A stretch of 64,000 bases of DNA from Gilliamella intestini (GCF_900094935.1 NZ_FMBA01000003.1:1-64000), one strand, 5' to 3'. Shown: positions 1-9,814, counted from the stretch's first letter. The notes: a model not told the origin generated them from the letters alone. Numbers and translations: made by a program.

Positions 1-52
1 TTTTTTTAGCATAGAAGAATTCCTCTTATAATGGACTCCTCTCTATTAGATC

Positions 53-80
53 AAAGAACTCGCCAAAAAGCGAGTTCTTT
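53..80. terminator. Terminator-like hairpin downstream of cscB
   Basis: A perfect 11-bp inverted repeat (AAAGAACTCGC pairing with GCGAGTTCTTT) with a six-base loop lies about 60 bp beyond the cscB stop codon. Both strands carry a short T-rich tail, so it may work in both directions. Almost the same hairpin recurs at 12951-12974. Confidence 0.7.
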
Positions 81-143
81 GTCATCAATCTGAAATGGAA
101 ACAAGATGTTTCCATTTTTATAATTATTAGAGCTAATTTAAAA

Positions 144-1388
144 TTATTGTTGTTTTGCTTTTTTCTCGTCACTTAAAGTAAATATAGCTATTATCGAAGT
201 AATCAAAACAACCCCAGCAAGCACATAAAATGTTGTCGCATATCCTGTATTATCAAATAATTTACCCACAAACCATGACAACACAATAACGCCAAGATTT
301 GATGAAATATTAAAACCAACTAAATAAAGTGTAGCAGATAACCTTGCATCAAAATTACCTACAATATATTTAAACATCGCCAAAATAAATAATGGAATTT
401 CAATTGCATGAAATAACTTAACGAATGATATCAGATAAATATTATCTAACGTTGCAGATAATGCAATTCGGCAAATCATGACTAATGCAGCAACTAATAA
501 CGATTTTTTAGCTCCCATTTTGTTAATAAAATAAGGCGCAATAACCATACACGCTGCTTCTAAAAAGACTTGGAAGGAATTTAAATAACCGTAAATTTTA
601 TCCCCATCTTCTGTTTTTTTAAAAAAACTCGTATAAAAATTAGGGAATAACTGCTGATCATAGATGGTATAAAAACTATAAGTACCAATAACAAACAATA
701 CAAATAACCAAAATTTTTGTAATCCAAACAGCGAGAAAATTTCAGCCATTGTTGGTATAGTCGTTGTTTTTTCTGTTAAAGCAGTATTGTTATTTCCAAT
801 CGGTAATGTTTGATAGTGTTTTGGTTTAAATACAATATTAATAGTAAAAAAGATAACCGCAACAACCGACGCCATCCAAAAGTTAATATGAGGATCAATG
901 CTAAATAAAATACCTGCAACAAACGTTGCAGCAGCATAACCAAATGATCCCCAAAAACGAGCAGAACCAAATTTAAAGCCAAATAATCGACTAATACGTT
1001 CAATAAAAGAGTCAATCAAAGCACTACCCGAAATAAAGCTGGCACTTAAAACAGGTGCACCAATACAAACTCCCCAAATAAAATTATTTTGTAATAAAGG
1101 CTCATATACATAAATTAAAAATGGACCAATAAGTATCATAACAATACTTTGAAAAGTAACAACTGCCTTACCTATTTGTAATTTATCTTGGATAATGCCA
1201 TAGAAAATCATAAAAAACATGGCTGCAGCAGAATTGGCCGCATAAACAATACCTAACTGCTCACCCGATAAACCAATTTTACTTTTTAGCCAAATTGCAT
1301 AAAAAGACCACCACAGTGACCACGCAGCATAAAAAGTAATAAGGTAACCAGACGAGAACCAATAGTTTCTATTTTTTATCATATTCAT
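144..1388 (-). CDS. cscB: Sucrose permease CscB (MFS sugar:H+ symporter)
   Basis: Inner-membrane major facilitator protein of the LacY/CscB oligosaccharide:proton symporter family, expected to import sucrose unmodified. The 414-residue product has about twelve hydrophobic segments. It carries stretches typical of CscB, such as SLWWSFYAIWLK near the N-terminus, YVYEPLLQ, DPHINFW, DQQLFP and YGYLNSFQV, and these track the E. coli protein closely as I remember it. The reading frame is open further upstream, to 1481, but family members start just before the first membrane helix, so I place the start at the ATG at 1388 (MNMIKNRNYW). The frame upstream of that overlaps a LacI-type operator, which supports the shorter start. 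It is transcribed divergently from its repressor gene cscR. Hydrolysis and fructose phosphorylation are encoded at 4.5-7.2 kb. Confidence 0.92.
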   Translation of the reverse strand: MNMIKNRNYWFSSGYLITFYAAWSLWWSFYAIWLKSKIGLSGEQLGIVYAANSAAAMFFMIFYGIIQDKLQIGKAVVTFQSIVMILIGPFLIYVYEPLLQNNFIWGVCIGAPVLSASFISGSALIDSFIERISRLFGFKFGSARFWGSFGYAAATFVAGILFSIDPHINFWMASVVAVIFFTINIVFKPKHYQTLPIGNNNTALTEKTTTIPTMAEIFSLFGLQKFWLFVLFVIGTYSFYTIYDQQLFPNFYTSFFKKTEDGDKIYGYLNSFQVFLEAACMVIAPYFINKMGAKKSLLVAALVMICRIALSATLDNIYLISFVKLFHAIEIPLFILAMFKYIVGNFDARLSATLYLVGFNISSNLGVIVLSWFVGKLFDNTGYATTFYVLAGVVLITSIIAIFTLSDEKKAKQQ

Positions 1389-1425
1389 GTTTATTACTCT
1401 ATTATATTGTTGAAAATCGATGATG

Positions 1426-1437
1426 TTTAACGTTAAC
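1426..1437. promoter_or_regulatory. LacI-family (CscR) operator upstream of cscB
   Basis: TTTAACGTTAAC matches 11 of 12 bases of the perfect palindrome at 6068-6079 between cscA and cscK. It lies about 40 bp upstream of the chosen cscB start, where a repressor would block transcription. The shared motif at both csc promoters suggests CscR is the regulator. A weak CRP-like half site (TGTGA at 1519-1523) lies further upstream. Confidence 0.7.
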
Positions 1438-1586
1438 ATTATTGCCATATTTGATACGAAATAGATAGAACCAATTATCATAAATGTTACTTACCTCACA
1501 CTTTTTATCATTTCTATTTGTGATATCATCATGCATAGTAATGGCTGATAATCATTTTTTATCTTGTTAAACAAAAGGATTTAACT

Positions 1587-2591
1587 ATGGCTTCACTTAA
1601 GGATGTTGCAAAGCTAGCATCTGTTTCATTGATGACGGTTTCACGCGCAATAAATAACCCTGAAAAATTAAATAAAGAAACTTATAATCGAGTCAAACAA
1701 GCTATTGATCAGCTTAATTATGTTCCCGACTTGTCAGCACGTAAAATTAGAGGTGATAATTCAGGACCACGTGCTATTGGGGTGCTAGCCTTAGAAACAG
1801 CAATGACGCCTTTTTCGGTTGAATTACTACAAGCCATAGAAAAGACCGCACAAGATCATGGCTGGAATACCTTTATAGTTAATTTATTTGATGATAAAGA
1901 TCCCGATCATGCAATAAATACACTGCTATCATATCGCCCTAATGGTATTATCTATACCACAATGGGATTAAGAAAAGTTGAACTTCCTGAAAAGTTATTA
2001 GATAAAAATGTTGTATTAGCCAACTGTATAAGTGATTCAAAACAACTAGCTTGCTACATTCCAAACGACTATTTAGGTCAATATCAAGCTATGCAGCAAG
2101 TAATTAAAAAAGGTTATAAAAAACCTTTATGTATCTACCTATCAGATAAAACATTGGCAGGTAATACTCGACGTAAAGCAGTTGAACAAGCATGGCAAGA
2201 TGCTGGCAAAGACATAAAAGATCTAACAAGTTACCATATATCTCATTTGCCAAGTAATATTAAACAAGAATATATGATGACAGTTGATATATTGAAACAA
2301 CATTGTAATAAAAAACCGGATTTTGATGTGCTAATTTGTGGCAATGACCGCATTGCTTTTGTTGCTTATCAATTTTTACTTAGCAAAGGATTAAAAATTC
2401 CAAATGATATTGCGGTATTAGGTTACGATAATATGGTGGGCACAGGTGAACTATTTTACCCACCACTGACAACAGTTCAGTTACCTCATTATGAGATCGG
2501 TAAACAAGCAGCATTACATATTATCACTAATCAACCCCAAAAAGAGATAGTACATGTGGCATCGCCTTATTTAGAAAGGGAATCTTTATAA
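1587..2591 (+). CDS. cscR: Sucrose operon repressor CscR (LacI family)
   Basis: Transcription factor of the LacI/GalR family, 334 residues, the normal family length. The N-terminal helix-turn-helix reads SLKDVAKLASVSLMTVSRA, followed by the hinge helix (YVPDLSARKIR) and a periplasmic-binding-protein-like sensor domain with motifs such as IIYTTMGLR, VLICGNDR and LPPLTT-like PPLTTVQLP that are characteristic of E. coli CscR. It starts at ATG 1587 behind AAAAGGA at good spacing. It is divergent from cscB, and palindromes of the GTTAACGTTAAC type occur at both csc promoters, so it is likely the local sucrose-responsive repressor. The effector (sucrose or fructose) is inferred from the family. Confidence 0.92.
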   Translation: MASLKDVAKLASVSLMTVSRAINNPEKLNKETYNRVKQAIDQLNYVPDLSARKIRGDNSGPRAIGVLALETAMTPFSVELLQAIEKTAQDHGWNTFIVNLFDDKDPDHAINTLLSYRPNGIIYTTMGLRKVELPEKLLDKNVVLANCISDSKQLACYIPNDYLGQYQAMQQVIKKGYKKPLCIYLSDKTLAGNTRRKAVEQAWQDAGKDIKDLTSYHISHLPSNIKQEYMMTVDILKQHCNKKPDFDVLICGNDRIAFVAYQFLLSKGLKIPNDIAVLGYDNMVGTGELFYPPLTTVQLPHYEIGKQAALHIITNQPQKEIVHVASPYLERESL

Positions 2592-2629
2592 AAATTATTA
2601 TTGTCTTTGGCTATAATAAAAAATTAATC

Positions 2630-2658
2630 TTGTACAATTGCTTAAACTTTATTAGTAT
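2630..2658 (+). promoter_or_regulatory. Sigma70-type promoter of the SulP gene
   Basis: TTGTAC and TAGTAT are separated by exactly 17 bp, a reasonable -35/-10 pair. It would start transcription near 2665, leaving an untranslated leader of about 180 nucleotides before the SulP gene at 2846. Confidence 0.5.
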
Positions 2659-2699
2659 AAAAATATAAATTTATTCTGGAGTATACCTGTGTAGTTTAT

Positions 2700-2806
2700 T
2701 GCGAGTTCTTTTTATCAATCATAATTATAATTACTCGCGTGATGCACAGACTTCATGTTTGTTCCTATCAAATTTTGCTAGCCTTATAAATGCATTGCTT
2801 CACGCT
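2700..2806 (+). promoter_or_regulatory. Structured 5' leader with competing stems (candidate cis-regulatory RNA)
   Basis: Two stems can form that share bases. GCGAGT (2701-2706) pairs with ACTCGC (2733-2738). Alternatively GCGTGA+TGCA (2737-2746) pairs with TGCA (2791-2794) and TCACGC (2800-2805), with a five-base bulge. The second stem is followed by a T-rich tract. The two share 2737-2738 and so exclude each other, as expected for an attenuator or riboswitch. I do not recognise it as a known riboswitch class. Confidence 0.4.
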
Positions 2807-2845
2807 GTAATTTTCTTTTACTTTTTCAGATGGTGATTTAATTCA

Positions 2846-4327
2846 ATGCAATCTTTATATAAAGAATGGTTTTCAAATATCAGAAATGATGTTCTGTCCG
2901 GTGTCGTTGTGGCGCTAGCTCTTATTCCCGAAGCAATTGCTTTTTCAATTATTGCTGGCGTTGATCCCAAAATGGGGCTATATGCAGCCTTTTGTATAGC
3001 GGTTGTTACTGCTTTTACTGGTGGCCGTCCAGGTATGATTTCTGCTGCTACTGGTGCAATGGCGTTAGTTATTGCAGGGTTGGTTAAAAATCATGGAGTT
3101 GAATATTTACTGATCGCAACAATCTTATGCGGTATTTTTCAAATTATTGCCGGATTTCTTAAATTAGGAAACTTAATGCGCTTTGTTTCTCGCTCTGTGG
3201 TAACGGGATTCGTTAATGCCTTAGCTATCTTGATCTTTTTAGCGCAACTTCCAGAATTGACTAATGTAACATGGCACGTTTATGTAATGACTATTGCAGG
3301 ACTTGGTATTATTTACCTTTTTCCTTATGTTCCTAAAGTAGGAAAAATACTTCCTTCACCGCTACTCTGCATTCTTACTCTTACTGGTATTTATATGTAT
3401 CTGGGAATGGATATAAGAACGGTCGGCGATATGGGAACACTTCCTACAAGTTTGCCTACGTTTTTACTCCCAAATGTTCCTTTTAATTTTGATACTCTAT
3501 TGATTATTCTTCCTTATTCCATTTCATTAGCCATTGTTGGCTTATTAGAGTCAATGATGACCGCAACCATTGTAGATGATATAACCGATACGCCGAGTGA
3601 TAAAAACCGAGAATGCAAGGGACAAGGTATCGCCAATATCGTTACGGGCTTCTTTGGTGGTATGGCTGGTTGTGCAATGATTGGACAATCAATTATTAAT
3701 ATGAAATCAGGAGGACGAACGCGTCTATCCTCATTTATTGCCGGAATTGTACTATTATTATTAGTTGTTTTTTTACAAGACTGGGTAAGCCAAATTCCTA
3801 TGGCTGCATTAGTAGCTGTGATGATTATGGTTTCCATTGGTACCTTTAGCTGGGACTCAATTAAGAACCTTAAATCGTACCCACTTTCAACCAATATTGT
3901 GATGCTCGCAACTGTAATTGTTGTCGTATTTACCCATAACCTTGCTTACGGTGTATTTGTTGGGGTATTACTGGCATCACTGTTTTATGCCAATAAAGTT
4001 GCTCATTATCTGCAAATTAAGACTGAACAACCCAATAAAACACAACGTATCTATATAGTTTATGGGCAAGTATTTTTTGCATCATCCTCAAAATTTGTTA
4101 GTTCATTTGATTTTAAAGAGGTTGTACAAACGGTAACCATTGATCTTACTCAAGCACATTTTTGGGATATAACCGCTGTAGCGGCTTTAGATAAAGTTGT
4201 GATTAAATTCCGTAAAGAAGGTGTACAAGTAGAAGTTTTAGGTCTAAATACGGCTAGTAGCACAATTGTAGACCATTTTGGGGTTTATAATAAACCTGAT
4301 GTAAAACAAAAGCTAAATAGCCACTAA
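2846..4327 (+). CDS. SulP family inorganic anion transporter with STAS domain
   Basis: Inner-membrane anion transporter of the SulP (SLC26-like) family, 493 residues. About residues 1-385 are strongly hydrophobic with 10-14 membrane segments, and show the family's early motif ([22 protein letters not shown], here seen around residues 20-42) and the SGGRTRLSS region. Residues ~400-490 are a cytoplasmic STAS domain ([24 protein letters not shown] core). The substrate could be sulfate, bicarbonate or a dicarboxylate; the sequence does not decide. It sits inside the sucrose locus between cscR and cscA, but has its own promoter and a long structured leader. The ribosome binding site is weak. Confidence 0.88.
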   Translation: MQSLYKEWFSNIRNDVLSGVVVALALIPEAIAFSIIAGVDPKMGLYAAFCIAVVTAFTGGRPGMISAATGAMALVIAGLVKNHGVEYLLIATILCGIFQIIAGFLKLGNLMRFVSRSVVTGFVNALAILIFLAQLPELTNVTWHVYVMTIAGLGIIYLFPYVPKVGKILPSPLLCILTLTGIYMYLGMDIRTVGDMGTLPTSLPTFLLPNVPFNFDTLLIILPYSISLAIVGLLESMMTATIVDDITDTPSDKNRECKGQGIANIVTGFFGGMAGCAMIGQSIINMKSGGRTRLSSFIAGIVLLLLVVFLQDWVSQIPMAALVAVMIMVSIGTFSWDSIKNLKSYPLSTNIVMLATVIVVVFTHNLAYGVFVGVLLASLFYANKVAHYLQIKTEQPNKTQRIYIVYGQVFFASSSKFVSSFDFKEVVQTVTIDLTQAHFWDITAVAALDKVVIKFRKEGVQVEVLGLNTASSTIVDHFGVYNKPDVKQKLNSH

Positions 4328-4508
4328 GTAAATATGGCAATGAAAAACAAAGTTCTGCATTTATTATTTAGGATCATTTGACATATGTTAATAATAAATA
4401 CAATGTTTTTATTAAGCTTGATAGTATAAAAAATTGCATTACCAAAGAAACAATTTGTAGCATTCCTGAAAAGTTTCAATAAAAATCCAATTTTTGTACA
4501 AGAAAAAC

Positions 4509-4530
4509 TTCACTGCCTATTGGCAGTGAA
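4509..4530 (-). terminator. Rho-independent terminator of cscA
   Basis: Nine-base-pair stem (TTCACTGCC with GGCAGTGAA) with a four-base loop, immediately beyond the cscA stop. On the minus strand it is followed by GTTTTTCTT, so it fits the cscA transcript. Confidence 0.8.
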
Positions 4531-4536
4531 TAAATA

Positions 4537-6006
4537 TTAAGCATAAATGGATTTCAATTGCCAACTGTCTAATTTAGTAACTTTAGCTTGCCCATTTTCA
4601 GCAAATAAATTAACTACTCGCTCTGCTGGTAATTTTGGATAGATACGGCTTGAAAGGCTATATAAATCACCATTAACAAATACTTCTACAGATGAAGCAT
4701 CAATAAAAACATGCAAGGTTAATTTATCCGTTTCTGGTAACGGTACGCTGCGGTAACCTGTTAATTCAAGACCGGATAAGCTCCGATCAAGCACAAGGCG
4801 ATTCGATTGCAGATCAACAAACAGTAATGTAGCTTGTTTACCATCTTCGGTTGCAGCTAGTTGCAAGCCAAAACGCTCAGCATCACTTTCTTTTAAATCA
4901 AATTCAACACAAAGTTCACAACAAATTAACTCAATATTGGTATTTTTAAGTTCACTATTAAGCATTATTTCATCAAATGATTTTGGCTTTTCGCGCAATG
5001 CTTCAAGTTCTTTTACAGGGCGATTTCTGACTTTATTATCTTGATCTAAAATGAGTTCACGTGGAAGCGTAAACGCACCTGCCCATTTATCTTTTTTGCT
5101 CGGCATGGCTGACTGCCACATATCCATCCAAGCAAAAATAATACGACGCCCATCAGCAGCAAGGAATGATTGTGGTGCATAAAAATCATGTCCAAAATCC
5201 ATTTCTTGGAACGGTTTAATGATTGAAAATCGCTCACCAGGTTGCCAGTTACCCACAATATAACCCGACTGAAATAAATTGCGATATTGATAGCCCTTTG
5301 CTTTCATACCTTGTGGTGAAAACATCAAAACCCATTTATCACCAAGTGGAAAAAAGTCTGGGCATTCAAGCATATAGACATTAGGATCAATATCACTGAC
5401 AACAACCTGATCAAATATCCAATTTCTTAAATCATCAGAGCGATAAAGTAAGACCTCACCCACATCATTAGGTGTTCGTTGACCAACGACCATCCACCAT
5501 TTACCGTCTTGCTGCCAAACTTTAGGATCCCGAAAATGCATAATTCCATCTTTAGGAACAAGTACTGTGCCTTGTTTTTCAAAATGAATGCCATCATTAC
5601 TTGTTGCAAGGCATTGGGTTTGGCTAATTTGCTCATCGTTACCTTCACCGTTTAACCAAATGTGACCTGTGTAAAGCAGACACAGTTCGCCATGGTTATC
5701 AACAGCGGAACCCGAAAAGCACCCACTTTTATCAAAATCTTGATCAGGTGCAATAGCTATTGGTAATCTACGCCATGTTACCAAATCATCACTTATCATA
5801 TGCCCCCAATGCATAGGTCCCCAATTTTCATTATAGGGATGATGTTGATAAAAAGCATGATATTGCCCTTTAAAATAGATTAACCCATTAGGATCATTCA
5901 ACCAACCAGCTTGTGGTGCTAAATGAAAATGTGGGTAGTATTGTTTGTTCATTTGTTTTTCTAAATTTTCAATAGCTCGATTAGCTTTATCGATAGCACT
6001 AGACAT
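4537..6006 (-). CDS. cscA: Sucrose hydrolase (invertase) CscA, GH32
   Basis: Cytoplasmic beta-fructofuranosidase that splits sucrose to glucose and fructose. The product has 489 residues from the start chosen here. GH32 signatures are all present: the nucleophile motif WLNDPNG, the transition-state stabiliser motif FRDPKVW, and the acid/base motif LECPDFF. An N-terminal five-bladed propeller is followed by a C-terminal beta-sandwich (about residue 360 on). No signal peptide is seen, consistent with an intracellular enzyme fed by CscB. A GTG lies at 6024, but AAGGGGAT is positioned for the ATG at 6006 (MSSAIDK), so I use that start. It is divergent from cscK, and the shared intergenic region has a perfect LacI-type operator and a perfect CRP site. 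Confidence 0.93.
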   Translation of the reverse strand: MSSAIDKANRAIENLEKQMNKQYYPHFHLAPQAGWLNDPNGLIYFKGQYHAFYQHHPYNENWGPMHWGHMISDDLVTWRRLPIAIAPDQDFDKSGCFSGSAVDNHGELCLLYTGHIWLNGEGNDEQISQTQCLATSNDGIHFEKQGTVLVPKDGIMHFRDPKVWQQDGKWWMVVGQRTPNDVGEVLLYRSDDLRNWIFDQVVVSDIDPNVYMLECPDFFPLGDKWVLMFSPQGMKAKGYQYRNLFQSGYIVGNWQPGERFSIIKPFQEMDFGHDFYAPQSFLAADGRRIIFAWMDMWQSAMPSKKDKWAGAFTLPRELILDQDNKVRNRPVKELEALREKPKSFDEIMLNSELKNTNIELICCELCVEFDLKESDAERFGLQLAATEDGKQATLLFVDLQSNRLVLDRSLSGLELTGYRSVPLPETDKLTLHVFIDASSVEVFVNGDLYSLSSRIYPKLPAERVVNLFAENGQAKVTKLDSWQLKSIYA

Positions 6007-6067
6007 AAAATCCCCTTTATTCACTCAATATTAGATTGGTATAATTACATAGTACCTGAATTTATTT

Positions 6068-6079
6068 GTTAACGTTAAC
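6068..6079. promoter_or_regulatory. LacI-family (CscR) operator between cscA and cscK
   Basis: GTTAACGTTAAC is a perfect 12-bp palindrome, 62 bp upstream of the cscA start and matched by the near-identical site at 1426-1437 before cscB. LacI-family operators are palindromes of this kind with a central CG. Assignment to CscR rests on position and co-occurrence. Confidence 0.75.
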
Positions 6080-6104
6080 TCACACTAAAATAACAAGCAA
6101 AATA

Positions 6105-6120
6105 TGTGATAAATGTCACA
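6105..6120. promoter_or_regulatory. CRP (cAMP receptor protein) binding site
   Basis: TGTGA-TAAATG-TCACA matches the CRP consensus TGTGA-N6-TCACA at all ten conserved positions. It lies in the cscA/cscK divergent promoter region next to the repressor operator, as expected for a catabolite-controlled sugar locus. Confidence 0.8.
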
Positions 6121-6278
6121 CATTTTTAATGTTAACCATGATTTTTTTAATAAATGATTTAGTCTATTATTAGTCTTTGATAACAATATATCAAATAATA
6201 AAAACCTAACTCATTTATAGAAAAATAGTGATATATTCATCAAATTTAAACATAACTAACTACAAATTGAGTCGTAAC

Positions 6279-7238
6279 ATGAATAATACTAAAGTTTGGT
6301 CCCTTGGGGATGCCGTTATTGATTTATTGCCATTTGGTGATATGAATTATAAAGCATGTGCTGGTGGTGCACCTGCGAATGTTGCAATCGGAGTTGCAAA
6401 ATTAGGACTACCTTCAGCGTTTATTGGTCGAGTTGGGAATGATCCTTTTGGCCATTTTATGGAAAAGACTTTTTGTGAATATCATGTTGATTGTCAATGC
6501 CTTGAAAAAGATGAACACTACAAAACAAGTACCGTTGTTGTTGATTTAGGTCAAAATGGGGAACGAAGTTTTACTTTTTTGGTTTCACCTTCAGCCGATC
6601 AATTTTTGTCTCAGCAAGCGATTCCTGATTTTAGCCAAGATATTTTACATTTTTGCTCTTTGGCACTAGTCGGACACACCTGCCGCCAAACACTTAAAAT
6701 GGCTATTGAACAACTTACAACTAAAAATGGGTTAATCAGCTTTGATGTTAACTTGCGCGAACAGATGTGGGCCAATAAAGACGAAATGCGCACCATTATT
6801 ACCCAATTTTGTCATGATGCTGATATCCTCAAGCTATCAGACGAAGAACTATTTTGGTTAACTCAAAGCAATGATTGGAGTGAAGCATTAAACAAACTAC
6901 AACAACATTATGAAGCACCATTAAAATTAATTACCAAAGGTAAAGATGGCAGCATTGTATTATGGCAAGGTAAAACATTTTCGTTTGATTCCTACCATGT
7001 AAATAGTGTTGATACAACCGGTGCAGGTGATGCTTTTGTGGCTGGATTACTTAGCAGTATTGCGTCATCTGGAATGCCTGAAGATAAACTAATGTTAGAA
7101 AGCATGATGACTATAGCTAGTGCTTGCGGTGCCTTAGCTACAACCAAAAAAGGCGCATTAACTGCACTACCTGATAGTACATTTTTACAATCATTTATTA
7201 GCGATAATCCAACATTAACAGCAAAACAAATGGCATAG
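6279..7238 (+). CDS. cscK: Fructokinase CscK (PfkB family)
   Basis: Cytoplasmic sugar kinase that phosphorylates the fructose released by CscA. The product has 319 residues from the start used here. PfkB/ribokinase signatures are clear: the N-terminal CAGGAPANVAIG glycine-rich motif and the C-terminal DTTGAGDAF motif with the catalytic aspartate. VWSLGDAVIDLLP near the N-terminus and KGALTALP at the end match E. coli CscK. The frame is open from 6228, but homologues begin at the equivalent of MNNTKVWSLGD, so I start at ATG 6279, with a modest GAG upstream. It is divergent from cscA and followed five bases later by an acetyltransferase gene. Confidence 0.92.
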   Translation: MNNTKVWSLGDAVIDLLPFGDMNYKACAGGAPANVAIGVAKLGLPSAFIGRVGNDPFGHFMEKTFCEYHVDCQCLEKDEHYKTSTVVVDLGQNGERSFTFLVSPSADQFLSQQAIPDFSQDILHFCSLALVGHTCRQTLKMAIEQLTTKNGLISFDVNLREQMWANKDEMRTIITQFCHDADILKLSDEELFWLTQSNDWSEALNKLQQHYEAPLKLITKGKDGSIVLWQGKTFSFDSYHVNSVDTTGAGDAFVAGLLSSIASSGMPEDKLMLESMMTIASACGALATTKKGALTALPDSTFLQSFISDNPTLTAKQMA

Positions 7239-7242
7239 TAAA

Positions 7243-7797
7243 ATGACAGAAAAAGAAAAAATGTTAGCTGGTTTATTATATGATTCTTGTATCGACTTAC
7301 TTGTTAATGAGCGGCTTTATGCGCAAGATATCTGCTTTCAATTAAATCAATTATCACCATTAGCGGTTAACCAAAGGCTACAACTGTTTCAAAAGCTATT
7401 AGGTAAAACAGGCAAACTATTTACGATTATGCCAGGATTTCAATGTGATTATGGCTACAATATAGAAATTGGCGAAAATTTTTTCGCTAATTTTAACTGT
7501 ATCATGTTAGATGCGGCCAAAATAACATTTGGTGATAACGTACTTGTAGCACCAAATTGCGGATTTTATACATCAGGACATCCAACTGATAGCCAAACAC
7601 GATCTAGTGGTCTTGAATTTGCAAAACCAATTACCATAGGTAATAACGTTTGGATTGGCGGTAATGTAGTTATACTGCCAAATGTCACTATTGGCGATAA
7701 TGCGGTTATTGCTGCTGGCAGTATTGTTGATCAAGATATACCAAGTAATGTGGTGGCAATGGGTACACCTTGCCGTGTCTATAAAACACTACTATAA
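7243..7797 (+). CDS. Sugar O-acetyltransferase (maltose/galactoside acetyltransferase family)
   Basis: Left-handed beta-helix acetyltransferase of the LacA/Maa/NodL family, 184 residues (family usual 180-200). An N-terminal helical segment (EKMLAGLLYD) is followed by hexapeptide repeats such as ITIGNNVWIGGNVVILPNVTIGDN around residues 128-150. The catalytic histidine is in the TSGHPTD motif. It would move acetyl from acetyl-CoA to a sugar hydroxyl, often as a detoxification or export step for non-metabolised sugars. It starts five bases after cscK and is probably co-transcribed with it, so it may belong to the sucrose operon. The exact acceptor is unknown. Confidence 0.85.
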   Translation: MTEKEKMLAGLLYDSCIDLLVNERLYAQDICFQLNQLSPLAVNQRLQLFQKLLGKTGKLFTIMPGFQCDYGYNIEIGENFFANFNCIMLDAAKITFGDNVLVAPNCGFYTSGHPTDSQTRSSGLEFAKPITIGNNVWIGGNVVILPNVTIGDNAVIAAGSIVDQDIPSNVVAMGTPCRVYKTLL

Positions 7798-7811
7798 AAT
7801 TATTTTATGCA

Positions 7812-8990
7812 TTATAATTTGCTAAATTGTTTTCTAGCCCACTTATCAATAGTAAAAACATCATCAATGGTCGAAGGTTCCGGCAAATTAAGTTTATCTA
7901 ACACTGTTGCGACCTGTTTGGCAATATCCATAAAACTAATTTTATGTTGCAAAAAATTTTCTACCGCAATTTCATTAGCAGCATTAAGTGCCGTTGTGGC
8001 AGATTGCCCTTGATTAAAGGCATCGATTGCCAATTTTAAACATGGATAACGGTCAAAGTTTGGTTGTTTAAATGTTAACGACGAAATTTGCGTAAAATCT
8101 AAAGGTGGTACGCTTGAAGGCACACGATCGGGGTAAGACATGGCATAAGCAATTGGTGTGCACATATCAGGCACACCAAGTTCAGCCACCACACTACCAT
8201 CTTGATAACGCACCATGGAATGGATGATTGATTGCGGATGAATAATAATTTCCATTTCATCGGCACTAGCATTAAATAACCAACGAGCTTCAATATATTC
8301 AAGGCCTTTATTCATCATCGTTGCCGAATCGACAGATATTTTTTTACCCATCGACCAATTAGGATGAGCAACCGCTTGCTCGGGGGTGACATGCGCAAGT
8401 TTAGCTAAATCCCAATCGCGAAATGGTCCGCCAGATCCTGTTAACACGATTTTAGTAATACCATGTTCAGCAAGATTAGCAAAACCTAAATTATGCTGTA
8501 CCGCCGTTGGCAAACTTTGAAAAATAGCGTTATGTTCACTATCCACTGGTAACAACTCAGCATCATACTCTTTAACCGCTTGCATAAATAAATGCCCACA
8601 GGTTACTAGCGATTCTTTATTGGCCAGCAAAATACGCTTACCCTTTTTAATTGCAGCAAGGGTTGGTTTTAGCCCTGCGGCTCCAACGATTGCAGCCATA
8701 ACCTGATCGACCTCAGGCAACTGCGCTAAGTCGCAAATGGCTTGTTCACCACTTAACACTTCAATATCCAATTTTAAATTAGCAAGATTTGCTTTTAACT
8801 CTGTCGCGGCTTGCGCTGTTGCCATGGCAACGTATTTAGGTTTAAAAGTCAAACATTGCTCAGTCATTTTGGCAACATTATTACCTCCTACTAAAGCATA
8901 AGCTTTAAATAGATGTGGATTTTGAGCAATAACCGCTAGCGTACTGCAACCAATTGAGCCAGTCGAACCTAAAATTGTGATGTTTTTCAT
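7812..8990 (-). CDS. dxr: 1-deoxy-D-xylulose 5-phosphate reductoisomerase (Dxr/IspC)
   Basis: Converts DXP to 2-C-methyl-D-erythritol 4-phosphate with NADPH, the committed step of the MEP isoprenoid pathway. 392 residues, close to the E. coli length. The NADPH motif [11 protein letters not shown] is at residues 8-18. Also visible are LLANKESLV, the metal-binding [11 protein letters not shown], the flexible-loop region [23 protein letters not shown] (seen as two adjoining blocks) and TGSGGPF. It begins one base after the deoR stop, so it appears to be the third gene of a deoC-deoR-dxr transcript. In E. coli-type genomes dxr usually lies in the frr-dxr-uppS-cdsA-rseP cluster, so this placement is unusual. 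Confidence 0.95.
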   Translation of the reverse strand: MKNITILGSTGSIGCSTLAVIAQNPHLFKAYALVGGNNVAKMTEQCLTFKPKYVAMATAQAATELKANLANLKLDIEVLSGEQAICDLAQLPEVDQVMAAIVGAAGLKPTLAAIKKGKRILLANKESLVTCGHLFMQAVKEYDAELLPVDSEHNAIFQSLPTAVQHNLGFANLAEHGITKIVLTGSGGPFRDWDLAKLAHVTPEQAVAHPNWSMGKKISVDSATMMNKGLEYIEARWLFNASADEMEIIIHPQSIIHSMVRYQDGSVVAELGVPDMCTPIAYAMSYPDRVPSSVPPLDFTQISSLTFKQPNFDRYPCLKLAIDAFNQGQSATTALNAANEIAVENFLQHKISFMDIAKQVATVLDKLNLPEPSTIDDVFTIDKWARKQFSKL

Positions 8991-8991
8991 A

Positions 8992-9753
8992 TTAATAAAT
9001 TAACGTTATCTTATGGTTATTAAAAAAAGTAATAAACTCATTACTCGGCGCTTTATCTGTAATAATTTGATTAAACAGAGTTAACTCACCAATAAAAGCC
9101 GGTTTAACTTGATTAAATTTAGTATGATCAGCAATTAAAATAGTTTGACCTGAACGTTGTATTGCTGCACGCTTCATATTAAGCTCATCAAAATGATAAC
9201 AAGTTACGCCTTGCTTAATATCAATCCCTGCGGCCGAAATAAATGCTTTATTTGGGCAAATCGAATTTAATTCACTATGCTGACCAATAGCACTAAAAAT
9301 CGCATTATTCGCCTGATAATGACCACCACATAAAATTGTCTTACAATTGGGTTTATTTTGTAATGCTAAAAATGCGTTTAATGAATAACAGATCGCAGTA
9401 AAAGTTATTTCATCATCAATGGCATCAATAATAAAAGGAATAGTGGTACCACAATCAAAAAAAACGGTATCGTTTTCTACAATGTATTTACTAGCTATAT
9501 TGGCAATATATTGTTTTTCATAAACCTGTTTATCTTGTTGGTCTGACAAAAAATACGGGGTAATTTGATGACGAGCATCACTAACAACATAGCCACCCAA
9601 AACACTTAGGGAACAGCCAACATTGCTCAAATCTCGGCGAATAGTCATTTCTGAAACAGCCAACAACTTAGCGGCTTGTTTTAAATGAATCTTATCTGTT
9701 TTTTTTAAAAGTTGAATAAGATCATTCACTCTTTTTTGTGATTGTGTTTCCAT
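8992..9753 (-). CDS. deoR: Deoxyribose operon repressor DeoR
   Basis: DeoR-family transcriptional repressor of deoxynucleoside catabolism, 253 residues (E. coli DeoR is 252). The N-terminal winged helix-turn-helix contains [20 protein letters not shown] (about residues 23-42). The C-terminal effector domain carries [17 protein letters not shown] and [13 protein letters not shown] motifs that match E. coli DeoR itself, not only the family. I start at ATG 9753 (METQSQKR), nine codons inside the longest frame, because homologues begin there and GGGATCAG precedes it. It lies between deoC and dxr on the same strand. Two palindromes matching the known DeoR operator are upstream of deoC, supporting autoregulation through the operon. 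Confidence 0.93.
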   Translation of the reverse strand: METQSQKRVNDLIQLLKKTDKIHLKQAAKLLAVSEMTIRRDLSNVGCSLSVLGGYVVSDARHQITPYFLSDQQDKQVYEKQYIANIASKYIVENDTVFFDCGTTIPFIIDAIDDEITFTAICYSLNAFLALQNKPNCKTILCGGHYQANNAIFSAIGQHSELNSICPNKAFISAAGIDIKQGVTCYHFDELNMKRAAIQRSGQTILIADHTKFNQVKPAFIGELTLFNQIITDKAPSNEFITFFNNHKITLIY

Positions 9754-9814
9754 GCTGATCCCATAAATCAATAATAACAAGCTACATAAGTAGCTTATTA
9801 ATTGATATCATTGA

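Noticed and set aside
1519..1534. Second CRP site upstream of cscB
   Set aside because: TGTGA is present but the other half (CATGC) matches poorly, so I mention it only as a half site.
4460..4490. Another repeat copy (ATTCCTGAAAAGTTTC)
   Set aside because: Only about ten bases match the core, without TTTTTATAC or AAACG; too weak to include.
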